Assembly: GCA_041905405.1 (NCBI GenBank)
Contig: JAYRLC010000001.1
Coordinates: 186,001 to 250,000 of the forward strand
Reading direction: 5' to 3'
Length of the DNA stretch: 64,000 nucleotides
From: RAM1 sp041905405
GTDB taxonomy: Bacteria > Pseudomonadota > Gammaproteobacteria > Burkholderiales > Burkholderiaceae_C
The notes below the pieces were generated by a model. The model did no database searches and was not told the DNA's origin. It was given only the letters and a program-made list of their open reading frames with translations. The position numbers and the translations under genes are program-made. Of the stretch, positions 27,306-35,436 are shown in pieces. Positions within the stretch are counted from its first letter, which is position 1. Every line of letters starts with the position of its first letter.

Positions 27306-27934
27306 CCCGTATCGTCATCGCCGATGATCACGGCATCGTACGCGAGGGACTCAAGCGCATCGTTGCGTCGGAACCGGGCTTCGAGGTGGCGGGCGAGGCC
27401 GGTGACGGCAACGAAGTGCTTCGGCTGGTGCGCGAGCAGGCGTTCGACGTGCTGCTGCTGGACCTGTCCATGCCGGGGCGCAGCGGCATGGAGCTGATCA
27501 AGCTGGTCAAGGCAGAGCGGCCAAAGCTGCGCGTGCTGGTCCTGAGCATGCACCAGGAGCAGCAGTACGCCGTGCGCGCGATCAAGTCGGGCGCGAGCGG
27601 CTACCTGACCAAGGAAAGCGCGCCGGCCCTGCTGGCCCAGGCCATCCACAAGATCGCGGCCGGCGGCGCCTGGATCTCGGCCGAAGTGGCCGAACAACTG
27701 GCGCTGGGCGCCATGCCCGGCGCCAGTACCGCGCCGCACGAGTCACTGTCGGACCGTGAATTTGAAGTGTTCCGCCTGCTGGCGGCCGGCGTGTCGGTAA
27801 CCGACATCGGCCACCAGCTCAAGCTGTCGGTCAAGACGGTGAGCACGCACAAGGCCAACCTGATGCAGAAGATGGGGTTGGCGAACCAGAGCGACCTGAT
27901 CCGCTATGCGCTGCGGCATGGACTGACCGAATAG
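27302..27934 (+). CDS. NarL/FixJ-type response regulator
   Basis: A 210-residue regulator with an N-terminal receiver (D54 in LLLDLSMPG, acid pair at D8/D9, lysine in YLTKESAP) and a C-terminal LuxR-type helix-turn-helix (SDREFEVFRLLAAGVSVTDI and SVKTVSTHKANLMQKMGL). It is phosphorylated by the adjacent kinase, whose stop codon overlaps its ATG. The targets are not known; cbb3, fnr or stress genes nearby are candidates. Confidence 0.93.
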   Translation: MTRIVIADDHGIVREGLKRIVASEPGFEVAGEAGDGNEVLRLVREQAFDVLLLDLSMPGRSGMELIKLVKAERPKLRVLVLSMHQEQQYAVRAIKSGASGYLTKESAPALLAQAIHKIAAGGAWISAEVAEQLALGAMPGASTAPHESLSDREFEVFRLLAAGVSVTDIGHQLKLSVKTVSTHKANLMQKMGLANQSDLIRYALRHGLTE

Positions 27935-27975
27935 TCGACTTTCCGCGTGTCAATCGCGGGCTGAGGAGTGGATAG

Positions 27976-28884
27976 ATGCTTTTGCGGGAATTTCTGAATG
28001 AAGAGCGATCCCCCGGGCTTCGCTTCAGCATGGACAATTTCTTTAACCTGTTTGACACGGTATTCCCCCGTAGCGGTGCGTTCAAACAGAAATTTCGCGA
28101 AGGTAGCCAGTTTTCCCTGCAGTCATTTTCAGAGTTCATTGCCACCGTTCAAATACACGAACTGGAGCTAATGAAAGATTGCGAAACGCAAGGGGCGGTA
28201 GCAGACTGGAACGGCCATCTGTGGTGGCAGGCCGTCCACAACATGGAAGCCGCACTGAGGATCAGGATTTTCACCACGCCGCCGCCCTTGCTCCCGGCAG
28301 GAGCCCATCTTGTGAATATGCTGGGTCAGGCACGTCGGCTGATTGGAAGCGCGGCAACCAGAAGCATGATCTGTTGGGACTTCATTGACACGATCGACTT
28401 TGCGTGTGGAGGCCTGAACGTTCCAGCGCCTGGCCCCGGAGTGGGGCCCGTGATCCCGGGACCTTCTCAGTCGTTCCGGCTCGCGGCCGTTCGGCGCGGC
28501 AGCGGCTTCCAGCAAAACGTGTACTACAGCCGCATACCACTTGGGGCAATCCTCGTGTTCGAGGGGGAGATCATGGGAGGGCGCAAGTACGATGCCCACT
28601 ATGCAATCTATGCCGGGGCCGGTACGGCGATCGGTACCAATGTGCCCAAAAATTCCCCTGCCAGGATTCTGTCGCTGGACTCGAGGGAGTTTGCGGACTT
28701 CGACATAGTCAACGTTCATGTACCTCCCTGGGTACCTGCCGGCGCTGCTGCAGTGTTGTCGCCCGCGGCTGTCGTTGCATCGGCTACTGCCGCGGTGAAT
28801 ACAGCGGCACGGTCCGATGCAGCTTTGCGGCTTGCCCAGCGGCACAGCGTGGACCGGCTGTCCCGCCCAGTCCGCCGGTTGTGA
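27976..28884 (+). CDS. Orphan protein with papain-fold (NlpC/P60-like) features
   Basis: A 302-residue protein that I cannot assign to a named family. The central part has the layout of a cysteine peptidase of the NlpC/P60 superfamily: C133 in SMICWDFIDTIDFACG, a strand IPLGAILVFEGE at 187-198, then H208 in YDAHYAIYAGAGTAIGTN. The first 120 residues are helical and lack a signal peptide; the last 50 are rich in alanine. Ribosome site GAGGAG precedes the ATG. Its base composition is lower in GC than its neighbours, and it separates a two-component pair from a receiver gene, so it looks acquired. Enzyme, toxin effector or structural protein are all open. Confidence 0.6.
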   Translation: MLLREFLNEERSPGLRFSMDNFFNLFDTVFPRSGAFKQKFREGSQFSLQSFSEFIATVQIHELELMKDCETQGAVADWNGHLWWQAVHNMEAALRIRIFTTPPPLLPAGAHLVNMLGQARRLIGSAATRSMICWDFIDTIDFACGGLNVPAPGPGVGPVIPGPSQSFRLAAVRRGSGFQQNVYYSRIPLGAILVFEGEIMGGRKYDAHYAIYAGAGTAIGTNVPKNSPARILSLDSREFADFDIVNVHVPPWVPAGAAAVLSPAAVVASATAAVNTAARSDAALRLAQRHSVDRLSRPVRRL

Positions 28885-28902
28885 TGCGTCTGCACGCGAC
28901 GG

Positions 28903-28948
28903 GCTGCTAGGAATATTCCTAACGCACGACCATTGTTGTCCTAGCAGC
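28903..28948. promoter_or_regulatory. Nested palindromes upstream of the receiver gene
   Basis: A perfect 14-base palindrome TAGGAATATTCCTA (28908-28921) lies within a larger inverted repeat GCTGCTAGGA / TCCTAGCAGC (28903-28912, 28939-28948). Either a regulator binding site for the downstream receiver gene or a hairpin ending the orphan gene; there is no T run. Confidence 0.4.
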
Positions 28949-29023
28949 ATTTAGGACTCTCCCGAGCCTCCAATTCAGTGGCCGCCGATGGCGGCAAAGC
29001 GCCTGTGAGACGACAGTACAGGC

Positions 29024-29431
29024 ATGGCAACGCAAACCGCTGCATCCACCCTCAAGGTCTTCCTGGCCGACGATTCGCAGGTCATCCGTGACCGTGTGGG
29101 CGCGATGCTGGGCGCCCACGGCATGCATATCGTGGGGGAAGCCACGACGCCAGCCGACTGCACGCGACAGATCCTGGCCACCCACCCCGACGTGGTCGTG
29201 CTGGACGTCCAGCTGGAAGGCGGCACAGGCCTGCAGGTGCTGCAGGCCGTGCGCGCGGTAGCCCCTGACATCACGTTTGTGGTGTTCAGCAACAACGCCG
29301 GCCCGATCTATCGCAAGCGATTCCTGGGCGCCGGTGCGTCGGGCTTCCTTGACAAAAGCGCCGACTTTGCCGACCTGGCCGACGCCGTCCGGCGCGCTGC
29401 CGCCCTGCAGTCTTCGACGACGTACCACTGA
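29024..29431 (+). CDS. Receiver-only response regulator
   Basis: A 135-residue protein made of a single CheY-like receiver: acid pair D16/D17 (FLADDSQV), phosphorylated D61 (VVVLDVQLEGG), the switch residue in FVVFSNNAG and the lysine in GFLDKSADF. There is no output domain, so it works by protein contact, phosphate flow or as a sink. It lies 32 bases before an FNR-type gene in the same direction and close to an orphan kinase pair, which may supply its phosphate. Confidence 0.88.
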   Translation: MATQTAASTLKVFLADDSQVIRDRVGAMLGAHGMHIVGEATTPADCTRQILATHPDVVVLDVQLEGGTGLQVLQAVRAVAPDITFVVFSNNAGPIYRKRFLGAGASGFLDKSADFADLADAVRRAAALQSSTTYH

Positions 29432-29463
29432 ACAACCCGTACACAAAAAGCCCGGAGGATCCC

Positions 29464-30249
29464 ATGAACGCAGCCACACTCGAACGTCCTGTCGCCAAGC
29501 CGGTTCATTTTCAGCCTGCATCCTCGCGCACGGCCGAAATACCGCCCCTGAAGACGCAGTGCGCCACCTGCCACCTGCGCGACCTGTGCCTGCCCTGCGG
29601 CATGAGCCAGCACGAGGTGGTGGACCTGGAAAGCCTGAGCTTTGGCCGCCGCAAGGTGGAAACCGGACAGGGCCTGTACATGGAAGGCAACAACTTCACG
29701 ACGATCTACGCCGTGCGCAGCGGCACGTTCAAGACCAGCCTGATGCTGGCCGACGGGCGCGAACAGGTGGCAGGCTTCTATATGGCCGGTGAGCTGATGG
29801 GGCTGGACGGCATTGCCGCTGGCCGCCACGCGTCCAGCGCGATCGCGCTGGAGGATTCCGAGGTCTGCGCCATCCCCTACGCCAGCCTGGCGCAGGCGGC
29901 GCTGCGCCACGCGAGCCTGCAGCAGGCGGTGACCAAGCTCATGAGCCGCGAGATCGTGCGCGAGCACAGCCTCATGATGCTGCTGGGCAGCATGAACGCC
30001 GAGGAGCGCCTGGCCGCCTTCCTGCTGAACCTGTCCCAGCGGCTGAAGGCACGCGGCTACTCGGCCAGCGAGTTCCACCTGCGCATGTCGCGCGCCGAAA
30101 TCGGCAGCTACCTGGGCCTGAAGCTGGAAACCGTGAGCCGCACGTTCTCGGCCTTCCAGCAGCAAAGGCTGCTGGAGGTGGACAAAAAGCACGTTCGCAT
30201 CACCGACCTGGACGGGCTTACCCGCGCATTCGAGCTGCGCGTGCACTGA
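29464..30249 (+). CDS. FNR-type oxygen-sensing transcription factor (copy 1)
   Basis: A 261-residue Crp/Fnr protein with the FNR cluster ligands: C33, C36 and C42 in CATCHLRDLCLPCGM plus C135 in EDSEVCAIPY, so a [4Fe-4S] oxygen-labile cluster is expected. An extra cysteine at C45 is present. A cyclic-nucleotide-like beta-roll precedes the dimer helix and a C-terminal helix-turn-helix EIGSYLGLKLETVSRTFSAF, whose ETVSR contacts the TTGAT half-site in E. coli FNR. It binds DNA under low oxygen. No FNR box was seen before this copy, unlike copy 2. Confidence 0.92.
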   Translation: MNAATLERPVAKPVHFQPASSRTAEIPPLKTQCATCHLRDLCLPCGMSQHEVVDLESLSFGRRKVETGQGLYMEGNNFTTIYAVRSGTFKTSLMLADGREQVAGFYMAGELMGLDGIAAGRHASSAIALEDSEVCAIPYASLAQAALRHASLQQAVTKLMSREIVREHSLMMLLGSMNAEERLAAFLLNLSQRLKARGYSASEFHLRMSRAEIGSYLGLKLETVSRTFSAFQQQRLLEVDKKHVRITDLDGLTRAFELRVH

Positions 30250-30267
30250 GCCCGCTCGGGATGCGGT

Positions 30268-30861
30268 TCAGGCGGCTTTTGCGCCCAGCGACCGCAGGCG
30301 CGACAGCCAGCGCGTGACGTCCTGGGCGCGCAGGCCGGCGGCGCTGCCCACCAGCGTCTCGTCCACCGGGCCCATGCCCACGAAACCCAGGATGTTGCGC
30401 TCCAGCGCCCGCACGCTGTGCGCGCGGAAGTACCAGCGGTACACCAGCGCGGGCATGCCCATGGTCACCACCACGCGGGCCGAGCGGCCGGTGAGCCCCT
30501 TCTCGGTGAACGTGGCGCTGCCGTCCTTGCGCACGAAGGCAAAGCCGGGCCGCAGCACCTGTTCCAGAAAACCCTTGAGCACGGCCGGCATGTCACCCAG
30601 CCACAGCGGAAAGACAATGACGATGTGCTCCGCCCAGCGGATGTCCTCCTGCGCGGGCACCAGCGATGGGGGCACGGCGCCATGCTCCCAGTCCTGCTGG
30701 CTGGACAGCAACGGGAAGTCCTGGTGCGCGACCGCCAGGGTCCGGACGGTGTGGCCCGCGTCCTGTGCGCCTTCGGCATAGGCGTCGGCCAGCGCATGGC
30801 ACAGGTGTCGGCCGCCCGTATCCGGGTGGCCCTGCACGATGAGGATGTTGCGCGGTTTCAT
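30268..30861 (-). CDS. NAD(P)H quinone-reductase-like flavoprotein
   Basis: A 197-residue protein of the flavodoxin-like fold (NAD(P)H dehydrogenase quinone/MdaB type): an FMN-phosphate loop region NILIVQGHPDTGGRHLCHAL, and IVFPLWLGDMPAVLKGFLEQ, the family's substrate-side motif. It would carry out two-electron reduction of quinones or nitro compounds in the cytoplasm. Its ATG overlaps the stop of the FNR copy 2 gene (ATGA), so the two are translated together, and it is convergent with FNR copy 1. Confidence 0.88.
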   Translation of the reverse strand: MKPRNILIVQGHPDTGGRHLCHALADAYAEGAQDAGHTVRTLAVAHQDFPLLSSQQDWEHGAVPPSLVPAQEDIRWAEHIVIVFPLWLGDMPAVLKGFLEQVLRPGFAFVRKDGSATFTEKGLTGRSARVVVTMGMPALVYRWYFRAHSVRALERNILGFVGMGPVDETLVGSAAGLRAQDVTRWLSRLRSLGAKAA

Positions 30862-31637
30862 TGCGCGCAGGGCGGCGGGGTGACCAGCGCGCGCAGCGCG
30901 TCGGCGTCCACGATGCGCACGTGGCGCTGGCGTACCTGCACGATGCCCTCGGCCGCGAACCGGCTGAAGATGCGGCTCACGGTTTCCAGCTGCAGGCCCA
31001 GGTAACTGCCGATTTCCTCGCGCGTCATGCGCAGCACCAGCTCCGATGCGGAGAACCCCCGCGCGTGCAACCGCTGCACCAGGTTCAGCAGAAAGGCGGC
31101 CACGCGTTCCTCGGCCCGCATGGTGCCCAGCAGCAGCATGACGCCATGCTCGCGCACGATCTCGCGGCTCATGATGCGGTGCACGTGGCGCTGCAGCGCG
31201 CCGATCTCGCGCGACAGCTCGCCGATGCGGTCGAATGGCATGACGCAGACCTCGGCATCCTCCAGCGCCACGGCGTCGCAGGTGTGGTGGTCGTTCACGA
31301 TGCCGTCCAGCCCAATGATCTCGCCGGCCATCTGGAAGCCCGTCACCTGGTCGCGCCCGTCGCCCGAGGTGACGCAGGTCTTGAAGAACCCCGTGCGGAT
31401 CGCATACAGCGCGTTGAAGTCCTGGCCGTTGCGGTACAGGGCGGCGCCGCGGCGGATCTTGCGGCGCGTGGCCACCACGTCGTCCAGTCGCTCCAGCTCC
31501 TCGGCGTTCAGACCCACGGGCATGCACAGCTCGCGCAGGTTGCAGGCCGAGCAGGCCACCTTGATGGACGTGAGGGCAGGGGCGGCCGGCGTATTGACCG
31601 TCGTGGTCGGTACCAGCTTCAGGACAGGGGTGGACAC
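30858..31637 (-). CDS. fnr: FNR-type oxygen-sensing transcription factor (copy 2)
   Basis: A 259-residue FNR protein with ligands C29, C32, C38 (CSACNLRELCMPVGL) and C131 (EDAEVCVMPF). The helix-turn-helix EEIGSYLGLQLETVSRIFSRF has the FNR specificity residues. The start is a GTG at 31637 with GAGGA 8 bases upstream; ATG codons further out lie inside the FNR box and are not used. The box in its promoter implies autoregulation. The reading frame is open much further upstream but that extension is only an antisense shadow of hemN. Confidence 0.93.
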   Translation of the reverse strand: MSTPVLKLVPTTTVNTPAAPALTSIKVACSACNLRELCMPVGLNAEELERLDDVVATRRKIRRGAALYRNGQDFNALYAIRTGFFKTCVTSGDGRDQVTGFQMAGEIIGLDGIVNDHHTCDAVALEDAEVCVMPFDRIGELSREIGALQRHVHRIMSREIVREHGVMLLLGTMRAEERVAAFLLNLVQRLHARGFSASELVLRMTREEIGSYLGLQLETVSRIFSRFAAEGIVQVRQRHVRIVDADALRALVTPPPCAQ

Positions 31638-31665
31638 AGGGTTTTCCTCGCACGGGCAGGCCCGC

Positions 31666-31679
31666 ATGATCTGCATCAA
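31666..31679 (-). promoter_or_regulatory. FNR box in the fnr copy 2 promoter
   Basis: ATGATCTGCATCAA, or TTGATGCAGATCAT on the minus strand, matches the FNR consensus with one mismatch. It is centred about 36 bases before the GTG start and 41 bases from the second box that faces hemN. Confidence 0.75.
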
Positions 31680-31706
31680 ATTGTCCCCGGCGCCCTGCAG
31701 GGCCGG

Positions 31707-31720
31707 TTGACGCAGATCAA
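31707..31720 (+). promoter_or_regulatory. FNR box upstream of hemN
   Basis: TTGACGCAGATCAA matches TTGAT-N4-ATCAA with one mismatch. It is centred about 41 bases before the hemN ATG. hemN is an established FNR/ANR target in many proteobacteria. Confidence 0.78.
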
Positions 31721-31754
31721 GCGCAGGGGGCATGACGCGCGGCACAGTGCAGCC

Positions 31755-33137
31755 ATGGAAACTGTCTCGCCCGAACTGCTGCGCCGCTACGACGTGTCCG
31801 GTCCCCGGTATACCTCCTACCCCACGGCCGACCGGTTCGTGGAGGCTTTCGGCGCTGCGGACTATGCCCAGGCGCTCGCGCAACGCCGCGCCGGCCCGGC
31901 CGCGCTGGCGCAGCCGCTTTCGCTGTATGTGCACATCCCGTTTTGCGAATCGCTGTGCTATTACTGCGCCTGCAACAAGATCATCACCAAGCACAAGAGC
32001 AAGGCGGCGACCTACCTGCGCTACCTGAGCCGCGAGATCGACCTGCACGTGGCCGAGCTGGGGCCCGGCCAGCCCGTGTCCCAGCTGCACCTGGGCGGCG
32101 GCACACCCACCTTCCTGTCCGACGACGAACTGCGCGAACTGATGGCCATGCTGCGCCGCAGCTTCGCGATGGCGCCCGGCGGGGAATATTCCATCGAAGT
32201 CGACCCGCGCACCGTCACCGCCCAGCGCCTGGCGCTGCTGGCCGAGCTGGGCTTCAACCGGCTGAGCTTCGGTGTGCAGGACTTTGACCCCGACGTGCAA
32301 AAGGCCGTGCACCGCATTCAGCCAGCCAGCCAGGTGTTCAACCTGGTGGAAGAGGCGCGCACCATCGGCTTTGACTCGGTCAACATCGACCTGATCTACG
32401 GCCTGCCCCGGCAAACGCCGGAGTCGTTCGCGCGCACGCTGGCCCAGGTGCAGCAGCTGCGGCCCGGCCGCATCGCGCTGTATGCCTATGCCCACCTGCC
32501 GGAACGCTTCAAGCCGCAGCGGCGCATCGTCGCGGCCGAGCTGCCCGGCGCGGCGGCCAAGGTGGCGATGCTGTCGCAGTCGCTGGCCGCGTTCCTGTCG
32601 GCGGGGTATGTGTATGTGGGCATGGACCATTTCGCGCTGCCCAACGACACGCTGGCGGTGGCCAAGCGCCAGGGCCGGCTGCACCGCAACTTCCAGGGCT
32701 ACAGCACGCAGCCGGACTGTGACCTGATCGGCCTGGGCGTATCGGCCATCGGCCGCATCGGCGCGACCTACAGCCAGAACGCCAAGACATTGGAGGAATA
32801 CTGTGACCACCTCGACCAGGGCCGCCTGCCCGTGGTGCGCGGGCTGGCGCTGAACCGCGACGACCTGGCGCGCCGCGCCGTCATCATGGCGCTCATGTGC
32901 CAGGGCCAGGTGGTGTTCGAATCCATCGAGCTGGCCTGGCTGATCGATTTCAAGACCTATTTCGCGGCCGAGCTGGCGCAGCTGCAGGCGTTGCAGGACC
33001 AGGGTCTGGTGACCGTGGACGACACGGGCATCCAGGTGACGGCCCAGGGCTGGTTCTTTGTCCGCGCGGTGGCCATGGTGTTTGACCGCTACCTGCAGGC
33101 CGACCGCAACCGCGCGAAGTTCTCGCGCATCATCTGA
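31755..33137 (+). CDS. hemN: Oxygen-independent coproporphyrinogen III oxidase
   Basis: A 460-residue radical SAM enzyme that converts coproporphyrinogen III to protoporphyrinogen IX without oxygen, needed for haem synthesis under low oxygen. The SAM cluster cysteines are C64, C68 and C71 in HIPFCESLCYYCACNK. Other family segments are LHLGGGTPTFLSDDEL and YGLPRQTPESFARTL. The start METVSPELLRRYDVSGPRYT is the standard HemN opening. It is divergent from FNR copy 2 with paired FNR boxes in between. Confidence 0.96.
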   Translation: METVSPELLRRYDVSGPRYTSYPTADRFVEAFGAADYAQALAQRRAGPAALAQPLSLYVHIPFCESLCYYCACNKIITKHKSKAATYLRYLSREIDLHVAELGPGQPVSQLHLGGGTPTFLSDDELRELMAMLRRSFAMAPGGEYSIEVDPRTVTAQRLALLAELGFNRLSFGVQDFDPDVQKAVHRIQPASQVFNLVEEARTIGFDSVNIDLIYGLPRQTPESFARTLAQVQQLRPGRIALYAYAHLPERFKPQRRIVAAELPGAAAKVAMLSQSLAAFLSAGYVYVGMDHFALPNDTLAVAKRQGRLHRNFQGYSTQPDCDLIGLGVSAIGRIGATYSQNAKTLEEYCDHLDQGRLPVVRGLALNRDDLARRAVIMALMCQGQVVFESIELAWLIDFKTYFAAELAQLQALQDQGLVTVDDTGIQVTAQGWFFVRAVAMVFDRYLQADRNRAKFSRII

Positions 33138-33150
33138 AGGCGTCCACGCC

Positions 33151-33918
33151 GTGTCGACCGCGCTGGCGCTGACCGCATTGTTGATGGGCGTGGCCGCCAG
33201 CCCCCATTGCGCGGCCATGTGCGGGGCGCCCTGCGCCGCCGTGGCAGGTGCAGCGGCATCCGCCCGCGCGCCGTCGGCCCGCCCCGTCATCGCCCTGGTG
33301 CCGGCCGTGCCGCAGGCGAACTGCGCGCAGGGTGCACCCGCCGGAGCCGTGTGGCGTGCATCGCTCACGTTGCAGGCTGGACGCGTGGCGGGCTATGCCG
33401 TGGCCGGCGCCGCGGCGGCCGTGGCCATGGGGGCGCTGGCCTGGATGGGCCAGCAATCGGCCGCGCTTCGGCCCGTCTGGATGTTCATGCACCTGGGTGT
33501 TCTGGCCTGGGGGCTCGCGCTGCTGATGACCGGACGCGAACCGGCCTGGGCTGTGCGCATGGGACGCAGCCTCTGGGCCCGCGTGCAGCCCTTGGCGGCA
33601 CGGCCGGGCGGGGTGTTCGCGCTGGGGGCGTCCTGGGCGGCGCTGCCCTGTGGCCTGTTGTATTCGGCGCTGCTGGTGGCGGGGCTGGCGGGCGGCCCGC
33701 TGGACGGCGCGGCCGCCATGGCACTGTTCGCGCTGGGCAGCGCCGGCCCGTTGCTGGCGGCACCGTGGCTCGTGGCGCGCATGAAGGCACTGGGCACCGC
33801 GCGTCTGAACGGTTGGGGCACACGCCTGGCGGGCGCGGTGCTGGTGGGCGTGGCGGCCTGGGCGTTGTGGGCCGATACGCTGCACCGGGTGGCCGTCTGG
33901 TGCGGCGTCGTCAGCTGA
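33151..33918 (+). CDS. Sulfite exporter TauE/SafE-like membrane protein (UreH/DsbD-like domain)
   Basis: A 255-residue membrane protein with about six helices. The N terminus holds the motif ASPHCAAMCGAPCAA, the HCxxMCG signature of the DsbD-like transport family (PF13386 type). Proteins of this type are commonly found with cbb3 oxidase and hemN genes and are thought to handle metals or redox equivalents, though direct proof is thin. The GTG at 33151 with GAAGG upstream is used; it begins 13 bases after hemN and is probably co-transcribed. A long polar, proline/alanine-rich insertion follows the first helix. Confidence 0.8.
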   Translation: MSTALALTALLMGVAASPHCAAMCGAPCAAVAGAAASARAPSARPVIALVPAVPQANCAQGAPAGAVWRASLTLQAGRVAGYAVAGAAAAVAMGALAWMGQQSAALRPVWMFMHLGVLAWGLALLMTGREPAWAVRMGRSLWARVQPLAARPGGVFALGASWAALPCGLLYSALLVAGLAGGPLDGAAAMALFALGSAGPLLAAPWLVARMKALGTARLNGWGTRLAGAVLVGVAAWALWADTLHRVAVWCGVVS

Positions 33919-33936
33919 CGCGGGGTTGCGTCCACC

Positions 33937-34941
33937 TCAGCGCGCCGTTTGGATCTGCGGCCGCACCCGTGCCTTGCGCGGCACGCCCGCGGCGTCGAAC
34001 AGCGCGATGAACTCGGCCGGCTGCGCGCCGCGTGGCGCGGGCGCCCGCCACACCCGCACCTGCCAGCCACTGTCAAATCGGATGGCCGTGGGCTCACCCA
34101 GCTGCGTGGGCAGCTCCACGGCGTGGTGGCCGTCGTCCATGTAGTCGAACTCCACGCGCGTGTCGTCGCTCCAGCTGCGGTCGTCCAGCGGCAGGTAGTA
34201 GGTGCGGTCCACCAGCAGCCGGCAGTCGCACAGCGGCAGCTCGTCGGCCAGGTCGGGCTTGGCGCTGGCGGCGGCGTACAGCTGGTCCAGCGCCAGCGTT
34301 TCGCGTCGTGCGCCGTCCACCAGCGTCACGCCGAAGATCGGGCGTTCGGCAAAGAATAGATAGTGCGGGTCGGCCCGCCGGCAGTAGTCGGGCGTGTCCA
34401 GCAGCGCGCTGGCGATGCGGCTCATGAAGCTGCGCGGCTCGGACACCAGGCCGGCCGCCATGCCCACCTCGCATTCCAGTCGCAGGTCGCCCAGACGGCG
34501 CACATGGGGTGGCAGGCCCGGCGTGCGGATGTCGGCGCGCCAGGTCATGCTGGCGCGGCGCTGGTTGGCCACCACCGCGGCGTTCTCCTGCAGCGCCGCT
34601 GGGTTGCGCGGCAGCGTGAAGGTCTGGTCCGGCGCCAGATTGACCGCGAACATCGTGCGCGTGCCGATCACGTCCACGGTGGCCATGCGCATGTCGGTGC
34701 CGGGCTCGCGCGGGTACAACCGGAACCGCAACGCGGCCTCGGGCGCCAGGGCGCGGCGTGACTCGAACAGGTCAATGCCGGCCAGCATGCGGCGGTAGCT
34801 TTTCTCGACCAGGTTCTCATCGGCCCTGGCGGCAATGGTCACCTGGGGCAGGTCGTGCGCGGGCGTCTGGCCGTGCGCCGCCAGCGCCGCGCCGCAGAGG
34901 CTGGCGGCGGCCAGCAGGGACAGGGGGCTTGGGCGGCGCAT
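33937..34941 (-). CDS. Secreted protein of unknown function
   Basis: A 334-residue protein with a signal peptide (MRRPSPLSLLAAASLCGAALAAHG), which sets the start at 34941. The mature protein has no motif I recognise. Two short cysteine features, DTPDYCRR and LPLCDCRLL, could form periplasmic disulfides, and the sequence is balanced in charge with several beta-strand-like stretches. It is convergent with the TauE/SafE-like gene, 18 bases apart, and stands alone, so context gives no role. Confidence 0.7.
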   Translation of the reverse strand: MRRPSPLSLLAAASLCGAALAAHGQTPAHDLPQVTIAARADENLVEKSYRRMLAGIDLFESRRALAPEAALRFRLYPREPGTDMRMATVDVIGTRTMFAVNLAPDQTFTLPRNPAALQENAAVVANQRRASMTWRADIRTPGLPPHVRRLGDLRLECEVGMAAGLVSEPRSFMSRIASALLDTPDYCRRADPHYLFFAERPIFGVTLVDGARRETLALDQLYAAASAKPDLADELPLCDCRLLVDRTYYLPLDDRSWSDDTRVEFDYMDDGHHAVELPTQLGEPTAIRFDSGWQVRVWRAPAPRGAQPAEFIALFDAAGVPRKARVRPQIQTAR

Positions 34942-35055
34942 GCCCCATGGTGTCGCGCAGGTGCCGCGGCCGCTGTAGGCGGGCTTCGCGTCCTGCCGGC
35001 CGCGCGTCACAATTTGCAAATTTCGGCGTTTGCGCCTGTCGCCTGATGACGCAGC

Positions 35056-35436
35056 TCAGTGGATTGGTGCGCGGTACTGGATGCCAAAGCGTTTGGCCAA
35101 CGCGCTCAATCGTTTGTCCAGCGTCCACAACGCGGCGCCGGGGGTGATGAGGGCCGAAGCCAGCACCATGATGTCTACCAGTCCGCAGCCCAGGCCGTAG
35201 AGTCTTTCGCGTTCCACAAAATCCATGGTTTCCTGAAAGCTGGTTTGCTGTGCTGTCTGCAGCATTGAAATATCCGACAAAGTCTGCGTGCGCGCCGGCG
35301 GGGTTCCGCAAGCGAGCTCACCCAGCACCATCGGATGGCTCAACACTCTGTCCTGCGTCAGCAAGCCAGCCAGCCCTTCGTTGTGTTGCCGGAAATGGTC
35401 GACCCAGACAGACGTATCAACGAGTACGCCATTCAT
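35056..35436 (-). CDS. vapC: VapC-type PIN-domain toxin
   Basis: A 126-residue PIN-domain ribonuclease. The conserved acidic residues are in VLVDTSVWVDHF (D7), LGELACG (E), LVDIMVLASAL and WTLDKRLSALA. PIN toxins of VapBC pairs cleave tRNA or rRNA when freed from the antitoxin. Its ATG overlaps the stop of vapB (ATGA), as in most such pairs. An isolated toxin-antitoxin module between a secreted unknown and a GNAT gene. Confidence 0.9.
   Translation of the reverse strand: MNGVLVDTSVWVDHFRQHNEGLAGLLTQDRVLSHPMVLGELACGTPPARTQTLSDISMLQTAQQTSFQETMDFVERERLYGLGCGLVDIMVLASALITPGAALWTLDKRLSALAKRFGIQYRAPIH

Noticed and set aside
31638..33368. N-terminal extension of FNR copy 2 to over 800 residues
   Set aside because: The extension is antisense to hemN. 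A GTG with a good ribosome site at 31637 gives normal FNR length.
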